Assembly: GCA_023700805.1 (NCBI GenBank)
Contig: JAMPYF010000010.1
Location: 1 to 64,000, forward strand
Reading direction: 5' to 3'
Origin: Sulfuritalea sp.
GTDB lineage: Bacteria > Pseudomonadota > Gammaproteobacteria > Burkholderiales > Rhodocyclaceae
DNA length: 64,000 nt
The notes beneath the pieces were generated by a model. That model saw nothing but the letters and a program-made list of their open reading frames with translations. It was not told the DNA's origin and did not search any database. A program made the translations under genes and the position numbers. Below, one piece after another: positions 44,251-52,708 of the stretch; position 1 is the first letter of the stretch; the number at the start of each line of letters is the position of its first letter.

Positions 44251-44972
44251 GACGCGGCTCCGGGCGGCGGCCGGATGACCAGCATGTTGGCGTCGTGCGT
44301 CACGATGCCGAGCAGGATGGCGCCGACCGCGCGATCGATGTTGAGCCAGTACTCGCGCTCGACCCCGTAGGGATGGGGCCCGTAGGGGTCGCTGACCAGC
44401 ACCGTGCGCGCCGGCCGGTCGTAGCCGGCGAGCACGACGAAATGGCCGCCCGGAGTGCCGCGGATGTCGTCGGGCAGGTCCTGCGGGCCATACTCGCGCA
44501 TGGCGCGGTAGAGATAAGTCGAGCTGAGACCGGTGATGATCGGCATGCGCCGACGCAGCAAGCCGCGCAGCAGGTAGCGCGACAAGGTCGTCATGCGCAG
44601 GCGTCCGCCGAGCCGCAGGAACTCGACATAGCCGGCGGTGACTTCCTGCACCCGACTGTCGTCGGGCTTCTCGGCCCGCTGTCGCAGCAGGCGCTGGGCG
44701 ATATCGACGTTGCCGACGAACCAGGACGGGTCGAACACCTTCAGGTTGAACGTATAGATGGTTGCCTGCAGGCCTCGACGAAGCGCGTCGCAGGCGAGAA
44801 ATACCGCAACAGTGCCCCCGCGCTCGAGCTTGCCGGTGCGGGCGATCACCTGCGACAGCGGCTCCTCCCAACCCCAGTAACGGTAAATGGCGTGCAGGCA
44901 GGTGGGGCCGCAGGTGGTTTCGTCGGGCTGGGGCAGCATCTCGACGGGAAGGCGGACCCTCGGCGGCAGCAT
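44247..44972 (-). CDS. C39-like papain-fold peptidase
   Basis: 241 residues. The catalytic Cys lies in ETTCGPTCLHAIYRYWG (about residue 21), the His in GTPGGHFVVLAGYD and the Asp in VLVSDPYGPHPYG, as in C39-like cysteine peptidases. There is no ABC transporter domain and no signal peptide, so it is cytoplasmic. It probably processes the product or substrate of the RimK/GCS2 ligases with which it overlaps. Confidence 0.87.
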   Translation of the reverse strand: MLPPRVRLPVEMLPQPDETTCGPTCLHAIYRYWGWEEPLSQVIARTGKLERGGTVAVFLACDALRRGLQATIYTFNLKVFDPSWFVGNVDIAQRLLRQRAEKPDDSRVQEVTAGYVEFLRLGGRLRMTTLSRYLLRGLLRRRMPIITGLSSTYLYRAMREYGPQDLPDDIRGTPGGHFVVLAGYDRPARTVLVSDPYGPHPYGVEREYWLNIDRAVGAILLGIVTHDANMLVIRPPPGAAS

Positions 44973-44975
44973 CGC

Positions 44976-45329
44976 CTAAGCTCCGACCGGCGCAGGGAAC
45001 AGTTCCCGCAACCCGACCGCCATCGACTCCACCCCGATTGCCGCGGGCAGCAGACCCTGGAGACGTGTGGCGACGTTGAAGCCGCCCTCTCCCTGCAGGC
45101 GCACCATGCCCGGCCCCTCGTGGGCGTTGGCGCCGTTGGCTGCCTCGGTCGTCTGCCTCAGATTGCCCGGCTTCGCCCGAAGTATGGTCAACGCCATCAG
45201 CAGCACCAAGCCACCGGCGATACGGAACGAGGAAAGGCTCGTGCCGAGGAAGAACGGGATCGCCATGCAGGGATCGGGCACCGCGATCGGCGTAACGGTA
45301 AAGCCGAAATGTCCGAGCCAGGTTTCCAT
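44976..45329 (-). pseudogene. Internally deleted MarC-family membrane protein remnant
   Basis: 117 residues against about 200 for intact MarC proteins. The start (MAIPFFLGTS) and middle (SSFRIAGGLVLLMALTILRAKPGN) resemble MarC helices, as does the end (TRLQGLLPAAIGVESMAVGLRELFP). The central PLAIP-xx-GPG segment is reduced to HEGPG and other helices are missing. The frame stays open, and the gene sits one base from rtcB and 3 bases from the C39 gene. A functional mini-protein cannot be excluded. Confidence 0.55.
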
Positions 45330-45330
45330 C

Positions 45331-46761
45331 TCATCCCTTGACGCAGATCACCGGCGACAGCCGCGCCACTTTGCCGGCCAGTCCAGCGTGTTCGGAGGCA
45401 TCGACCACGGCCGTCACGTCCTTGTAGGCCAGGGGCGCTTCTTCGGCGACGCCGCGCGAACTCGTGCTGCGGATCAGAATGCCCCGCGCCGCGAGGTCGT
45501 CGACAACGGCGCGTCCGTGCCAGCGCCGAGCCGCCTCATGGCGGCTCATTGCCCGTCCCGCACCATGACAGGCAGAGCCGAAGGCGCGCTCCTCCGTGCC
45601 GGCGGCCCCGGCCAGCACATAGGAAGCCGTGCCCATGCTGCCGCCGATCAATACTGGCTGTCCGGCACGGGAATATTCGTGCGGCAGTTCGACGTGTCCC
45701 GGCCCGAAAGCCCGCGTCGCGCCCTTGCGATGCACGAACAGCCGGCGCCTCTGCCCGTCGACGCTATGCGTCTCCTCCTTGCAGGTGTTGTGCGAGACGT
45801 CATAGAGCAGCGGCAGGTGCACGCCCGGGAACACCTCGGAAAAGGCCTGCCGCGCCAGATGGGTGAGTATCTGCCGGTTGGCCAGCGCACAGTTGATTGC
45901 CGCGCGCATGGCGCCCAGGTACCGTATTCCCAGCGCCGACTTCAGCGGCGCGCAGGCCAGTTCCCGATCAGGCAGCGCGATGTCGGCTGCCGGCGCGGCC
46001 AGCACCATCTCGCGCAGGTAGTCGGTGCCGACCTGGTGCCCGAGGCCGCGCGAACCGCAATGGAGGCTGACCACGACGTCACCGGGCGCGAGGCCGTACG
46101 CCTTGGCCGCCGCATCGTCGAAGATCTCGCTCACCACCTGCACCTCAAGGTAATGATTGCCGGAACCCAGCGTCCCCATTTCGTCGCGCTGCCGCCGCCT
46201 GGCCTGGTCCGACACGGCGCCGGGATCGGCGCCGGTGACGCAGCCGAACTCCTCGATATGCGTGAGATCGACCTCGGAACCGTAGCCTTCCGCGACCGCC
46301 CAGCGGGCGCCTCCCCTGAGCATCGCCGCCATCCCGGCCGGATCGAGATGGACACCGCCGGTGCTGCCGATACCGGCGGGAATGCGGGCGAAGAGCCGGT
46401 CGGCCAAACGCGCCTTTTGCGCCTCGATGTCGGCGAGCTTCAAGCCCGTGTGCAGGGTGCGCACGCCGCAGGAAATGTCGAAGCCGACGCCGCCGGCCGA
46501 GACCACTCCGCCCTCGTCGGCGTCGAAGGCGGCGACGCCCCCGATCGGAAAGCCGTAGCCCCAGTGGGCGTCGGGCATCGCGTAGGAGGCGGCGACGATG
46601 CCCGGCAGGCTGGCGACGTTGGCGACTTGCTCGCGCACTTTCTCGTCCATCGCGGCGACCAGTTCGCGCGAAGCGAAGATAACGCCCGGCACGCGCATGC
46701 GCCCGGTGGCGGGCAACTGCCATTCGAATTCCCCGCGCTGCTTCAGTTGCGTAAGTTCCAT
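45331..46761 (-). CDS. rtcB: RNA ligase RtcB
   Basis: 476 residues from the ATG at 46759-46761 with GGGAG upstream. MPDAHWGYGFPIGGVAAFD, SAGGVGFDISCGVRTL (metal Cys), GSGNHYLEVQ, SLHCGSRGLGHQ, YDVSHNTCKEE and the guanylylated-His motif SACHGAGRAMSR are all present. RtcB joins 2',3'-cyclic phosphate and 5'-OH RNA ends in RNA repair using GTP. Its activator archease is encoded in the same operon (52283-52708), with chaperone genes between. Confidence 0.96.
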   Translation of the reverse strand: MELTQLKQRGEFEWQLPATGRMRVPGVIFASRELVAAMDEKVREQVANVASLPGIVAASYAMPDAHWGYGFPIGGVAAFDADEGGVVSAGGVGFDISCGVRTLHTGLKLADIEAQKARLADRLFARIPAGIGSTGGVHLDPAGMAAMLRGGARWAVAEGYGSEVDLTHIEEFGCVTGADPGAVSDQARRRQRDEMGTLGSGNHYLEVQVVSEIFDDAAAKAYGLAPGDVVVSLHCGSRGLGHQVGTDYLREMVLAAPAADIALPDRELACAPLKSALGIRYLGAMRAAINCALANRQILTHLARQAFSEVFPGVHLPLLYDVSHNTCKEETHSVDGQRRRLFVHRKGATRAFGPGHVELPHEYSRAGQPVLIGGSMGTASYVLAGAAGTEERAFGSACHGAGRAMSRHEAARRWHGRAVVDDLAARGILIRSTSSRGVAEEAPLAYKDVTAVVDASEHAGLAGKVARLSPVICVKG

Positions 46762-46778
46762 GTCGGCTCCCTGGCCGA

Positions 46779-47861
46779 TCAGTGGCGCAGATCGCGCAGC
46801 TGCTCGTAGTGCCGCCGCTCGTCGGCGGAAAGATGCTCGGGCACGAGCACACGCAAGCGCAGCAGCAGGTCGCCGCGCTGCCGGTTGCCGAAATGCGGCA
46901 GTCCCTTGCCGCGCAGGCGCAGCACCGTATCGGGCTGGGTTCCCGGCGGCACCGTGACTCTGGTCGTGGCGTCGAGCGTCGGAACCTCCAGTTCGGCGCC
47001 GAGCACCGCGTCCGGCAGGCTCACGTCCTGCACGCGCCACAGGTCCGCCCCCGCGCGCTCGAAGCGCGCGTCGGGCAGGGTGTGCACGACGACGAAGAGG
47101 TCGCCGGCCTGGCCATTTGGCGCCGGAGCCGCCAGGCCGTGGCCGGGAATGCGCAGCACCATGCCCTCCTCGACGCCGACCGGAACATTGACGGTGAGCG
47201 TCTCCGCGCGCTCGACCTGTCCCTGGCCGTGACATTCCGGGCAGGGCTCGTCGATGATGGAGCCGCGCCCGCTGCAGGCCGGACAGGGCGTCACTTGCTG
47301 GAAAGTGACGCCGCCTTCGCGCCGGCTCTTGACCTCGCGGCCGCTGCCGTGACAGGCAGCGCAGGCGCGCGGCGAAGTGCCGGGCTTGGCGCCGCTGCCT
47401 TTGCAGCCGGGACATTGCACCGCACGCTCGACCCGCAGCCGCTCCTCGCCGCCGCCGACGACACGCGCCAGCGGCACCCGCAGCACCGCTTCGAGGTTGG
47501 CGCCGCGCTGCGGTCCGGCGGAACGCCGCCGGCCGCCGAAGAAGCGGTCGAAGATGCCGCCGCCGAAATCGAAGCCGAGGCCGCCGAACAGATTGTCGAA
47601 ATCGATGCCGCCGAACAGGTCCTCCGGCCGCATGCCCTCGACGCCGGCAAAGCCGCCGGCATCGTAATCGGCGCGCTTCTTCGGATCGGAGAGCACGGCA
47701 TAGGCCTCGGCAATCTCCTTGAAATGCTCCTCCGCACCAGGCTCCTTGTTGCGGTCGGGATGGAACTTGAGGGCGAGCGTGCGGAACGCGTCCTTGATGG
47801 CCTTGGCATCGGCCTCGCGGGGTACGCCGAGAACTTCGTAGTAGTCGCGCTTGGCAGTAAT
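46779..47861 (-). CDS. dnaJ: DnaJ/Hsp40 co-chaperone, probable AUU start
   Basis: 360 residues if begun at ATT (47859-47861), giving [13 protein letters not shown] as in ordinary DnaJ. GGGGG lies 8 bases before it. The only ATG in frame (47940-47942) would add 27 basic residues encoded within the end of the upstream gene. Domains: J-domain with HPD (KFHPDRNKE), Gly/Phe region, four CxxCxGxG-type zinc repeats ([32 protein letters not shown]) and the C-terminal substrate domains. Partner of the Hsp70 at 50329-52224. Confidence 0.9.
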   Translation of the reverse strand: MTAKRDYYEVLGVPREADAKAIKDAFRTLALKFHPDRNKEPGAEEHFKEIAEAYAVLSDPKKRADYDAGGFAGVEGMRPEDLFGGIDFDNLFGGLGFDFGGGIFDRFFGGRRRSAGPQRGANLEAVLRVPLARVVGGGEERLRVERAVQCPGCKGSGAKPGTSPRACAACHGSGREVKSRREGGVTFQQVTPCPACSGRGSIIDEPCPECHGQGQVERAETLTVNVPVGVEEGMVLRIPGHGLAAPAPNGQAGDLFVVVHTLPDARFERAGADLWRVQDVSLPDAVLGAELEVPTLDATTRVTVPPGTQPDTVLRLRGKGLPHFGNRQRGDLLLRLRVLVPEHLSADERRHYEQLRDLRH

Positions 47862-47892
47862 GATCGATTCCCCCGGTCGGCGGCCGCGCTGT

Positions 47893-50316
47893 TCAGTCCG
47901 TCTTCTTCTTCGCCCTGTTTTTCCCTGCCTGGCGCCGCGCAAACGATTCCCGGGTCTCGATCAGTTGGCCCAGGCGCGTTGCGACCCGACGATTGACGCT
48001 TTCCTCGGGATAGTTCCCATTGGCATCGGCTTCCCCGGCCGCCACGCCGGTCAGCAAGGCGATGGCCTGATCGATGTCTTCCACGGCATAGATGGCGAAC
48101 TTCCCGCTTGCGGCCGCGGCGACGACATCATGGCGCAGCATCAGGTGCTTGACGTTCGCGGCCGGGATCAGCACGCCCTGGTTGCCGCTCAGGCCACGCG
48201 CTGCGCAGATATCGAAAAAGCCCTCGATCTTTTCATTGACCGCGCCGATCGCCTGCGCCTGGCCGAACTGGTTGACCGAGCCGGTAATCGCCAGCGCCTG
48301 GCTGATCGGCGCATCCGCGAGATTGGACAGCAGCGCGCACAACTCGGCCAGCGAAGCGCTGTCGCCTTCGACCATGCCGTAGGACTGCTCGAACACCAGG
48401 CTCGCCGAGAGCGCCAGCGGACGGTTCTTCGCATAGCGCGTGGCGAGGAAGGAAGAGAGGATCAGGACGCCCTTGGAATGTATCGCGCCCGAGAGTTTCA
48501 CCTCGCGTTCGATATTGACCAGGTCGCCTTCGCCCAGCCGGGTGTTGGCGGTGATGCGGATCGGCTGGGCGAACGCGAAGCTGCCGAGTTCTATCACAGA
48601 CAGGCCGTTGACCTGGCCGGCTACCGCGCCATCGGTGGCAATCATCAGCGTGTCGCGCAGGATCGCCTCGTACAGCCGTTCCCTGATCCGGTCCTGGCGG
48701 CGGATCTGCCCATCGATCGCGTCCTGCACGTCGGCGGCCATCACCACGCCGCGGCCTGACTGTTGCGCAAGATAGTCGGCCTCGCGCAGCAGGTCGGCGA
48801 TGCTGCGCATGTGGGTGGAAATTCGCTCGGCATCCTCGACCAGGCGCGCACTGTGTTCGATCACCCTGGCGACCGCGCCGCGGTCGAAAGGCAGCAAGGC
48901 TTCCTTGCGCGCCAGGGTCGCGATCAGGCGGGCAAACAACAGGTGGGTATCGGAGTTGCGCTCGATGCGATCCTCGAAATCCGCGGCGACCTTGAACAGT
49001 TCGACGAACTCCGGGTCGTATTGCTGCAGCAGGTAATAGAAGATGCGGTCGCCGAACAGGATCACCTTGGCGTTGAGCGGTATCGGCTCGGGCTCCAGCG
49101 ATACGGTGCTGACCAGGCTGTACATCTGCCCGAGCGATTCGATGCGGATCTCGCGCGACTGCATGGCGCGCTTCAACCCCTCCCACGCAAAGGGCTGCAC
49201 CAGCAGCTTGCGGATATCGAGCAGCAGGTAGCCGCCATTCGCGCTGTGCAGCGCCCCCGGCTTGATCAGCGTGAAGTCGGTGACCAGTGCGCCGAACTGC
49301 GCGATGTGCTCGATCCGTCCGACCAGATTGCTGTAGGTCGGGTTGTCTTCGCTGACAATCGGCGCGCCGGGTTGCTTGCCGTTGCTCGCCAGCGCATTGA
49401 CCCGATATCGGCGGAAATTGTGCTGCGTCGCCATGGTGATGCCGCCGAAGGTCACGGTCTCTTCGGGCTTGCGGAAGGCGTCGACATTGTCGACGATGTC
49501 CTGCTGCACCTGGTCGAGATAGGCCAGCAGATCGGGCAGGTCGGCGTAGGCATCCTTCAGTTCGCTCACCAGATGGGCAACTGCCGACAAGGTGGTTTCA
49601 CGGTCGAGTTGCTTGATCCGCTCGTGTTGCTCCTTGCGCCATTGCGGCATCTGCCGCATGATTTTCTCCAGCCGCCGCTGCAGCTTGCTGATGGCTTCCT
49701 CTACCTGCTGTTTCTCCTCATCCGGCAGCTTCTCGTACTCGCCGGGCGGGATCACCTCGTTATTGCGAACAGGCGCGAAAGCGAAACCGTCAGGCGTGCG
49801 CAGCAGCCTGACCTTCTGTTGCTCGGCAGCCGCGTTCAGGTCCTTGAAATCCTGCTCCTGCCGCTTGCCGAACTCCTCCTGGATCGCCGCGGCCTTGGCG
49901 CGATACTCATCGCTCTCGAACAGCGCGGGGATCGCGCTGCGCAAATAGTCCACCAGATGATCGAGGCGCTCGCTGAGTTCCGCCCCCTTGCCGGAAGGCA
50001 AGCGGAGTGCGCGGGGTTTGTGCGGGTGCGCGAAATTGTTGACGTAGCACCAGTCGGGCGGGCATTGCTCCTTGGCGGCCTTCTTTTGAAGAAACTGTCG
50101 CACGGTACTGGTCTTGCCCATGCCGGCCGGCCCGAGCACGAACAGGTTGTAGCCGTCCTGGCGGATGCCGGTACCGAAGCGGATCGCTTCCATCGCGCGC
50201 ATCTGGCCGAGAATCTCGGTCAAATCATCGAGCTCGGCCGTGGTCTGAAAATCAAACTGTTCAGGAGCGCAGGGCTGGTGAAGCTGTTGCGCGGGCAGTG
50301 GGGAATGAAGCGTCAT
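47893..50316 (-). CDS. Lon-like ATP-dependent protease (LonB/S16 family)
   Basis: 807 residues. N-terminal Walker [11 protein letters not shown] near residue 65, an inserted coiled-coil region ([19 protein letters not shown]), an AAA portion with [16 protein letters not shown], and the C-terminal S16 protease domain with catalytic Ser in [10 protein letters not shown] and Lys in [12 protein letters not shown]. Such proteases degrade damaged proteins in the cytoplasm. It lies between dnaK and dnaJ, 12 bases after dnaK, consistent with one proteostasis operon. Confidence 0.9.
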   Translation of the reverse strand: MTLHSPLPAQQLHQPCAPEQFDFQTTAELDDLTEILGQMRAMEAIRFGTGIRQDGYNLFVLGPAGMGKTSTVRQFLQKKAAKEQCPPDWCYVNNFAHPHKPRALRLPSGKGAELSERLDHLVDYLRSAIPALFESDEYRAKAAAIQEEFGKRQEQDFKDLNAAAEQQKVRLLRTPDGFAFAPVRNNEVIPPGEYEKLPDEEKQQVEEAISKLQRRLEKIMRQMPQWRKEQHERIKQLDRETTLSAVAHLVSELKDAYADLPDLLAYLDQVQQDIVDNVDAFRKPEETVTFGGITMATQHNFRRYRVNALASNGKQPGAPIVSEDNPTYSNLVGRIEHIAQFGALVTDFTLIKPGALHSANGGYLLLDIRKLLVQPFAWEGLKRAMQSREIRIESLGQMYSLVSTVSLEPEPIPLNAKVILFGDRIFYYLLQQYDPEFVELFKVAADFEDRIERNSDTHLLFARLIATLARKEALLPFDRGAVARVIEHSARLVEDAERISTHMRSIADLLREADYLAQQSGRGVVMAADVQDAIDGQIRRQDRIRERLYEAILRDTLMIATDGAVAGQVNGLSVIELGSFAFAQPIRITANTRLGEGDLVNIEREVKLSGAIHSKGVLILSSFLATRYAKNRPLALSASLVFEQSYGMVEGDSASLAELCALLSNLADAPISQALAITGSVNQFGQAQAIGAVNEKIEGFFDICAARGLSGNQGVLIPAANVKHLMLRHDVVAAAASGKFAIYAVEDIDQAIALLTGVAAGEADANGNYPEESVNRRVATRLGQLIETRESFARRQAGKNRAKKKTD

Positions 50317-50328
50317 GATGCAGGCGGC

Positions 50329-52224
50329 TCATCGGTTCTCTTTGTATTCCGCATCCACCACCCGGCCGCGCGGACCGGAACCGCTGGCGCGCGCCTCGCC
50401 GCTCGGGGTGCCGATGTCGGGCGCGGGTTCCGGGCCTTCCCAGCGGGTTTCCGCGTAGGGACCGCCTTTCGCTGCCTGGCCGGTCTGGGCGTAGATCACC
50501 GTGCCCGCCTCCTTGAGCGCCTTGCGCAGGTCTTCGGCTTTTTCCTTGGCCTCCGTGGCGTCCTTGCGGCTGCAGGCTTCCTTGGTGGCGCGGCGTGCCT
50601 GTTCGATCCGGTCCTTGAGTTCGGCCGTCAGCTTCTCGCCGAAATCCGCCAGCGCCTTTTCGGCCTGGTAGCACAGGCTGTCGGCATCGTTGAGCGCTTC
50701 GGCATCCTCGCGGCGTTTCTTGTCCGCCTCGGCATATTTCTCGGCCTCCTGTTCCATGCGCTGCTTGACGTCCTTGGGCAGGCGCGTCGAGCCGCTGATG
50801 CGCACCGACTGGCTCTTGCCCGTGGCGGTGTCCTTCGCCGTGACGTTCAATATGCCGTTGGCGTCGATGTCGAAGCTTACTTCGACCTTCGGCACGCCGC
50901 GCGGTGCCGGAGGAATGCCGTCGAGGTTGAACTCGCCGAGGCTGACGTTATCGGCCGCCATCGCGCGCTCGCCCTGGAAGACATGCACGGTCACCGATGT
51001 CTGCAGATCGGCCGCCGTGGTGAAAGTCTCGGTCTTCTTCACCGGCACCGGCGTATTGCGGGCAATCAGCGGCGTCGCGACGCCGCCGAGGGTCTCGACG
51101 CCGAGGGTCAGCGGGGTCACGTCGACCAGCACGATGTCGCCCACCTCGCCGGTCAGCACACCAGCCTGAATCGCGGCGCCGCTGGCGACGCATTCCATCG
51201 GATCGACACCCATCTCTGCCTTGCGGCCAAACATGTCCTCGAAGAAGGCCCGCACCACCGGCATGCGCGTCGGACCGCCGACGAAGACGATGCGGTCGAC
51301 CTGCTTGGCCGTGATGCCGGCATCGTGCAGTGCCTGCTCCAGCGGCCGGCGGCAGCGCTCTATGGTCGGGCGCACCAGCTTTTCAAGTTCGGCGCGGCCG
51401 AGGTCCATTTCGAGATGGCGCGGATCGCCGCCGGAGGCGCCGATGTAGGGCAGCGACAGGTGTGCCGTGACGCCTGTGGATAGCTCGATCTTGGCCATCT
51501 CGGCCGCTTCCATGAGCCGTGCCGCCGCCTTGGTGTCGCGCCGCACGTCGATGCCGCTCTGCTCGTAGTAGCGCTGCGCCAATGCCTCGTAGATCGCCTG
51601 GTTCATGTCGGTGCCGCCCAGCCTGGTGTCGCCGGACGTGCTCTTGACCTCGAACACGCCTTTGCCGAATTCCATGATGGTCACGTCGAGCGTGCCGCCG
51701 CCGAGGTCGATCACGGCAATGCGCAGTTCTTCGGCGGCGCGGTCGAGGCCATAGGCCAGCGAGGCCGCCGTCGGTTCGTTGACCAGGCGCACCACCTCAA
51801 GTCCGGCGATGCCCGCGGCGTCCTTGGTGGCGCTGCGCTGGTTGTCGTCGAAATAGGCCGGCACCGTCACCACGGCCTTGCTGACCGGTTCGCCGAGGAA
51901 AGCCTCGGCGTCGCGCTTGATCTTCTGCAGCAAGAAAGCGGAGAGCTGCTCGGGCGAGAACTCGCGGTCGCGCAAGCGGATGCGGTCGCGCGTACCCATC
52001 TTGCGCTTGAAGGCGCTGGTGGTGCCCTCGGGGTTGGCGGCGGCCTGGCGCCGCGCCGGTTCGCCGATCAACATCTGGCCGTCGGCCGTGATCGCGACAT
52101 AGCTGGGAAACGCCTTGCCGCCGAGGCTCACGCCCTCGGCGCTGGGAATCAGCACCGGCCTGCCGCCGCGCAGAACTGCCGCCGCCGAGTTCGATGTGCC
52201 CAGGTCAATTCCGATGATCGTCAT
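50329..52224 (-). CDS. dnaK: Hsp70 chaperone DnaK (accessory paralogue)
   Basis: 631 residues. IGIDLGTSNSAAAVL, VVTVPAYFDDNQRSATKDAAG, RLVNEPTAASLAYGLD, VIDLGGGTLDVTIMEFG and VFVGGPTRMPVVR are canonical. The C-terminal lid is shorter and ends SGSGPRGRVVDAEYKENR, unlike the EEV-type tail of the housekeeping DnaK. There is no grpE nearby. I infer a second, stress-linked copy working with the local DnaJ. Confidence 0.93.
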   Translation of the reverse strand: MTIIGIDLGTSNSAAAVLRGGRPVLIPSAEGVSLGGKAFPSYVAITADGQMLIGEPARRQAAANPEGTTSAFKRKMGTRDRIRLRDREFSPEQLSAFLLQKIKRDAEAFLGEPVSKAVVTVPAYFDDNQRSATKDAAGIAGLEVVRLVNEPTAASLAYGLDRAAEELRIAVIDLGGGTLDVTIMEFGKGVFEVKSTSGDTRLGGTDMNQAIYEALAQRYYEQSGIDVRRDTKAAARLMEAAEMAKIELSTGVTAHLSLPYIGASGGDPRHLEMDLGRAELEKLVRPTIERCRRPLEQALHDAGITAKQVDRIVFVGGPTRMPVVRAFFEDMFGRKAEMGVDPMECVASGAAIQAGVLTGEVGDIVLVDVTPLTLGVETLGGVATPLIARNTPVPVKKTETFTTAADLQTSVTVHVFQGERAMAADNVSLGEFNLDGIPPAPRGVPKVEVSFDIDANGILNVTAKDTATGKSQSVRISGSTRLPKDVKQRMEQEAEKYAEADKKRREDAEALNDADSLCYQAEKALADFGEKLTAELKDRIEQARRATKEACSRKDATEAKEKAEDLRKALKEAGTVIYAQTGQAAKGGPYAETRWEGPEPAPDIGTPSGEARASGSGPRGRVVDAEYKENR

Positions 52225-52282
52225 GATTGCACCTCTTTTGTTTTTATTCTAGAAACATGTCATTACCCCGGCTTGATCTGCC

Positions 52283-52708
52283 TCAAACATCGACCACGCA
52301 TTGCGCCAGCCACTGGCCGTCAGATTCCCGGCGTACCACCAGTTCGCAGAAGGACGCACCCTTGACTTCGGCCGCAGGCTGGTGTTTGGCCACATCGAGC
52401 GGCTCGCCCCAGGCGCAGGCCCGCAGGCGCATCCCGGTCGGACCCGGTTCGATGCCGAGCTCGAAGCGGGAAAACAGCATGCGCCGCGTCGCCATCTCAT
52501 ACACCAGCGCATTGAGCCAATCCACCAGCAGCGTCTCCGCATCGGGTGCTGCGCATTCGATGTGCACCGTGTCGCCAGCGCCAACTCTTGCCGGATCGCA
52601 GACCGCTGCCGTCATCGCCGTGGCCGCGCCGGCGAAGGCATCGGCCAGGGTCGCGCCGCTGCCGCGCACGCCGACGTCGGCCTCGTGGGCGAACAACTCC
52701 CAGTTCAT
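52283..52708 (-). CDS. Archease, RtcB activator
   Basis: 141 residues from the ATG at 52706-52708, overlapping the polX stop (ATGA). Family motifs: WELFAHEADVGVRGSGATLADAF, an acidic metal-binding Asp near the start, DAETLLVDWLNALVYEMATRRM and the C-terminal VVDV. Archease speeds RtcB guanylylation and broadens its nucleotide use. It is in the same operon as rtcB. Confidence 0.92.
   Translation of the reverse strand: MNWELFAHEADVGVRGSGATLADAFAGAATAMTAAVCDPARVGAGDTVHIECAAPDAETLLVDWLNALVYEMATRRMLFSRFELGIEPGPTGMRLRACAWGEPLDVAKHQPAAEVKGASFCELVVRRESDGQWLAQCVVDV

Noticed and set aside
42778-44871. A single 697-codon frame that would fuse a protein to RimK
   Set aside because: The upstream part is an out-of-frame reading of the C39 gene. 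RimK begins at the ATG 44248-44250 overlapping the C39 stop.
45331-47415. A 694-codon extension of rtcB into dnaJ
   Set aside because: The extension is a shadow frame of dnaJ. rtcB starts at 46761 with a ribosome-binding site and normal length.
48763-51483. A 906-codon plus-strand frame antisense to the Lon-like and dnaK genes
   Set aside because: Same artefact; both minus-strand genes have clear family motifs throughout.
50329-52224. The Hsp70 gene as the housekeeping dnaK
   Set aside because: No grpE nearby, an unusual C-terminal tail, and a location in a stress operon fit a second copy better.
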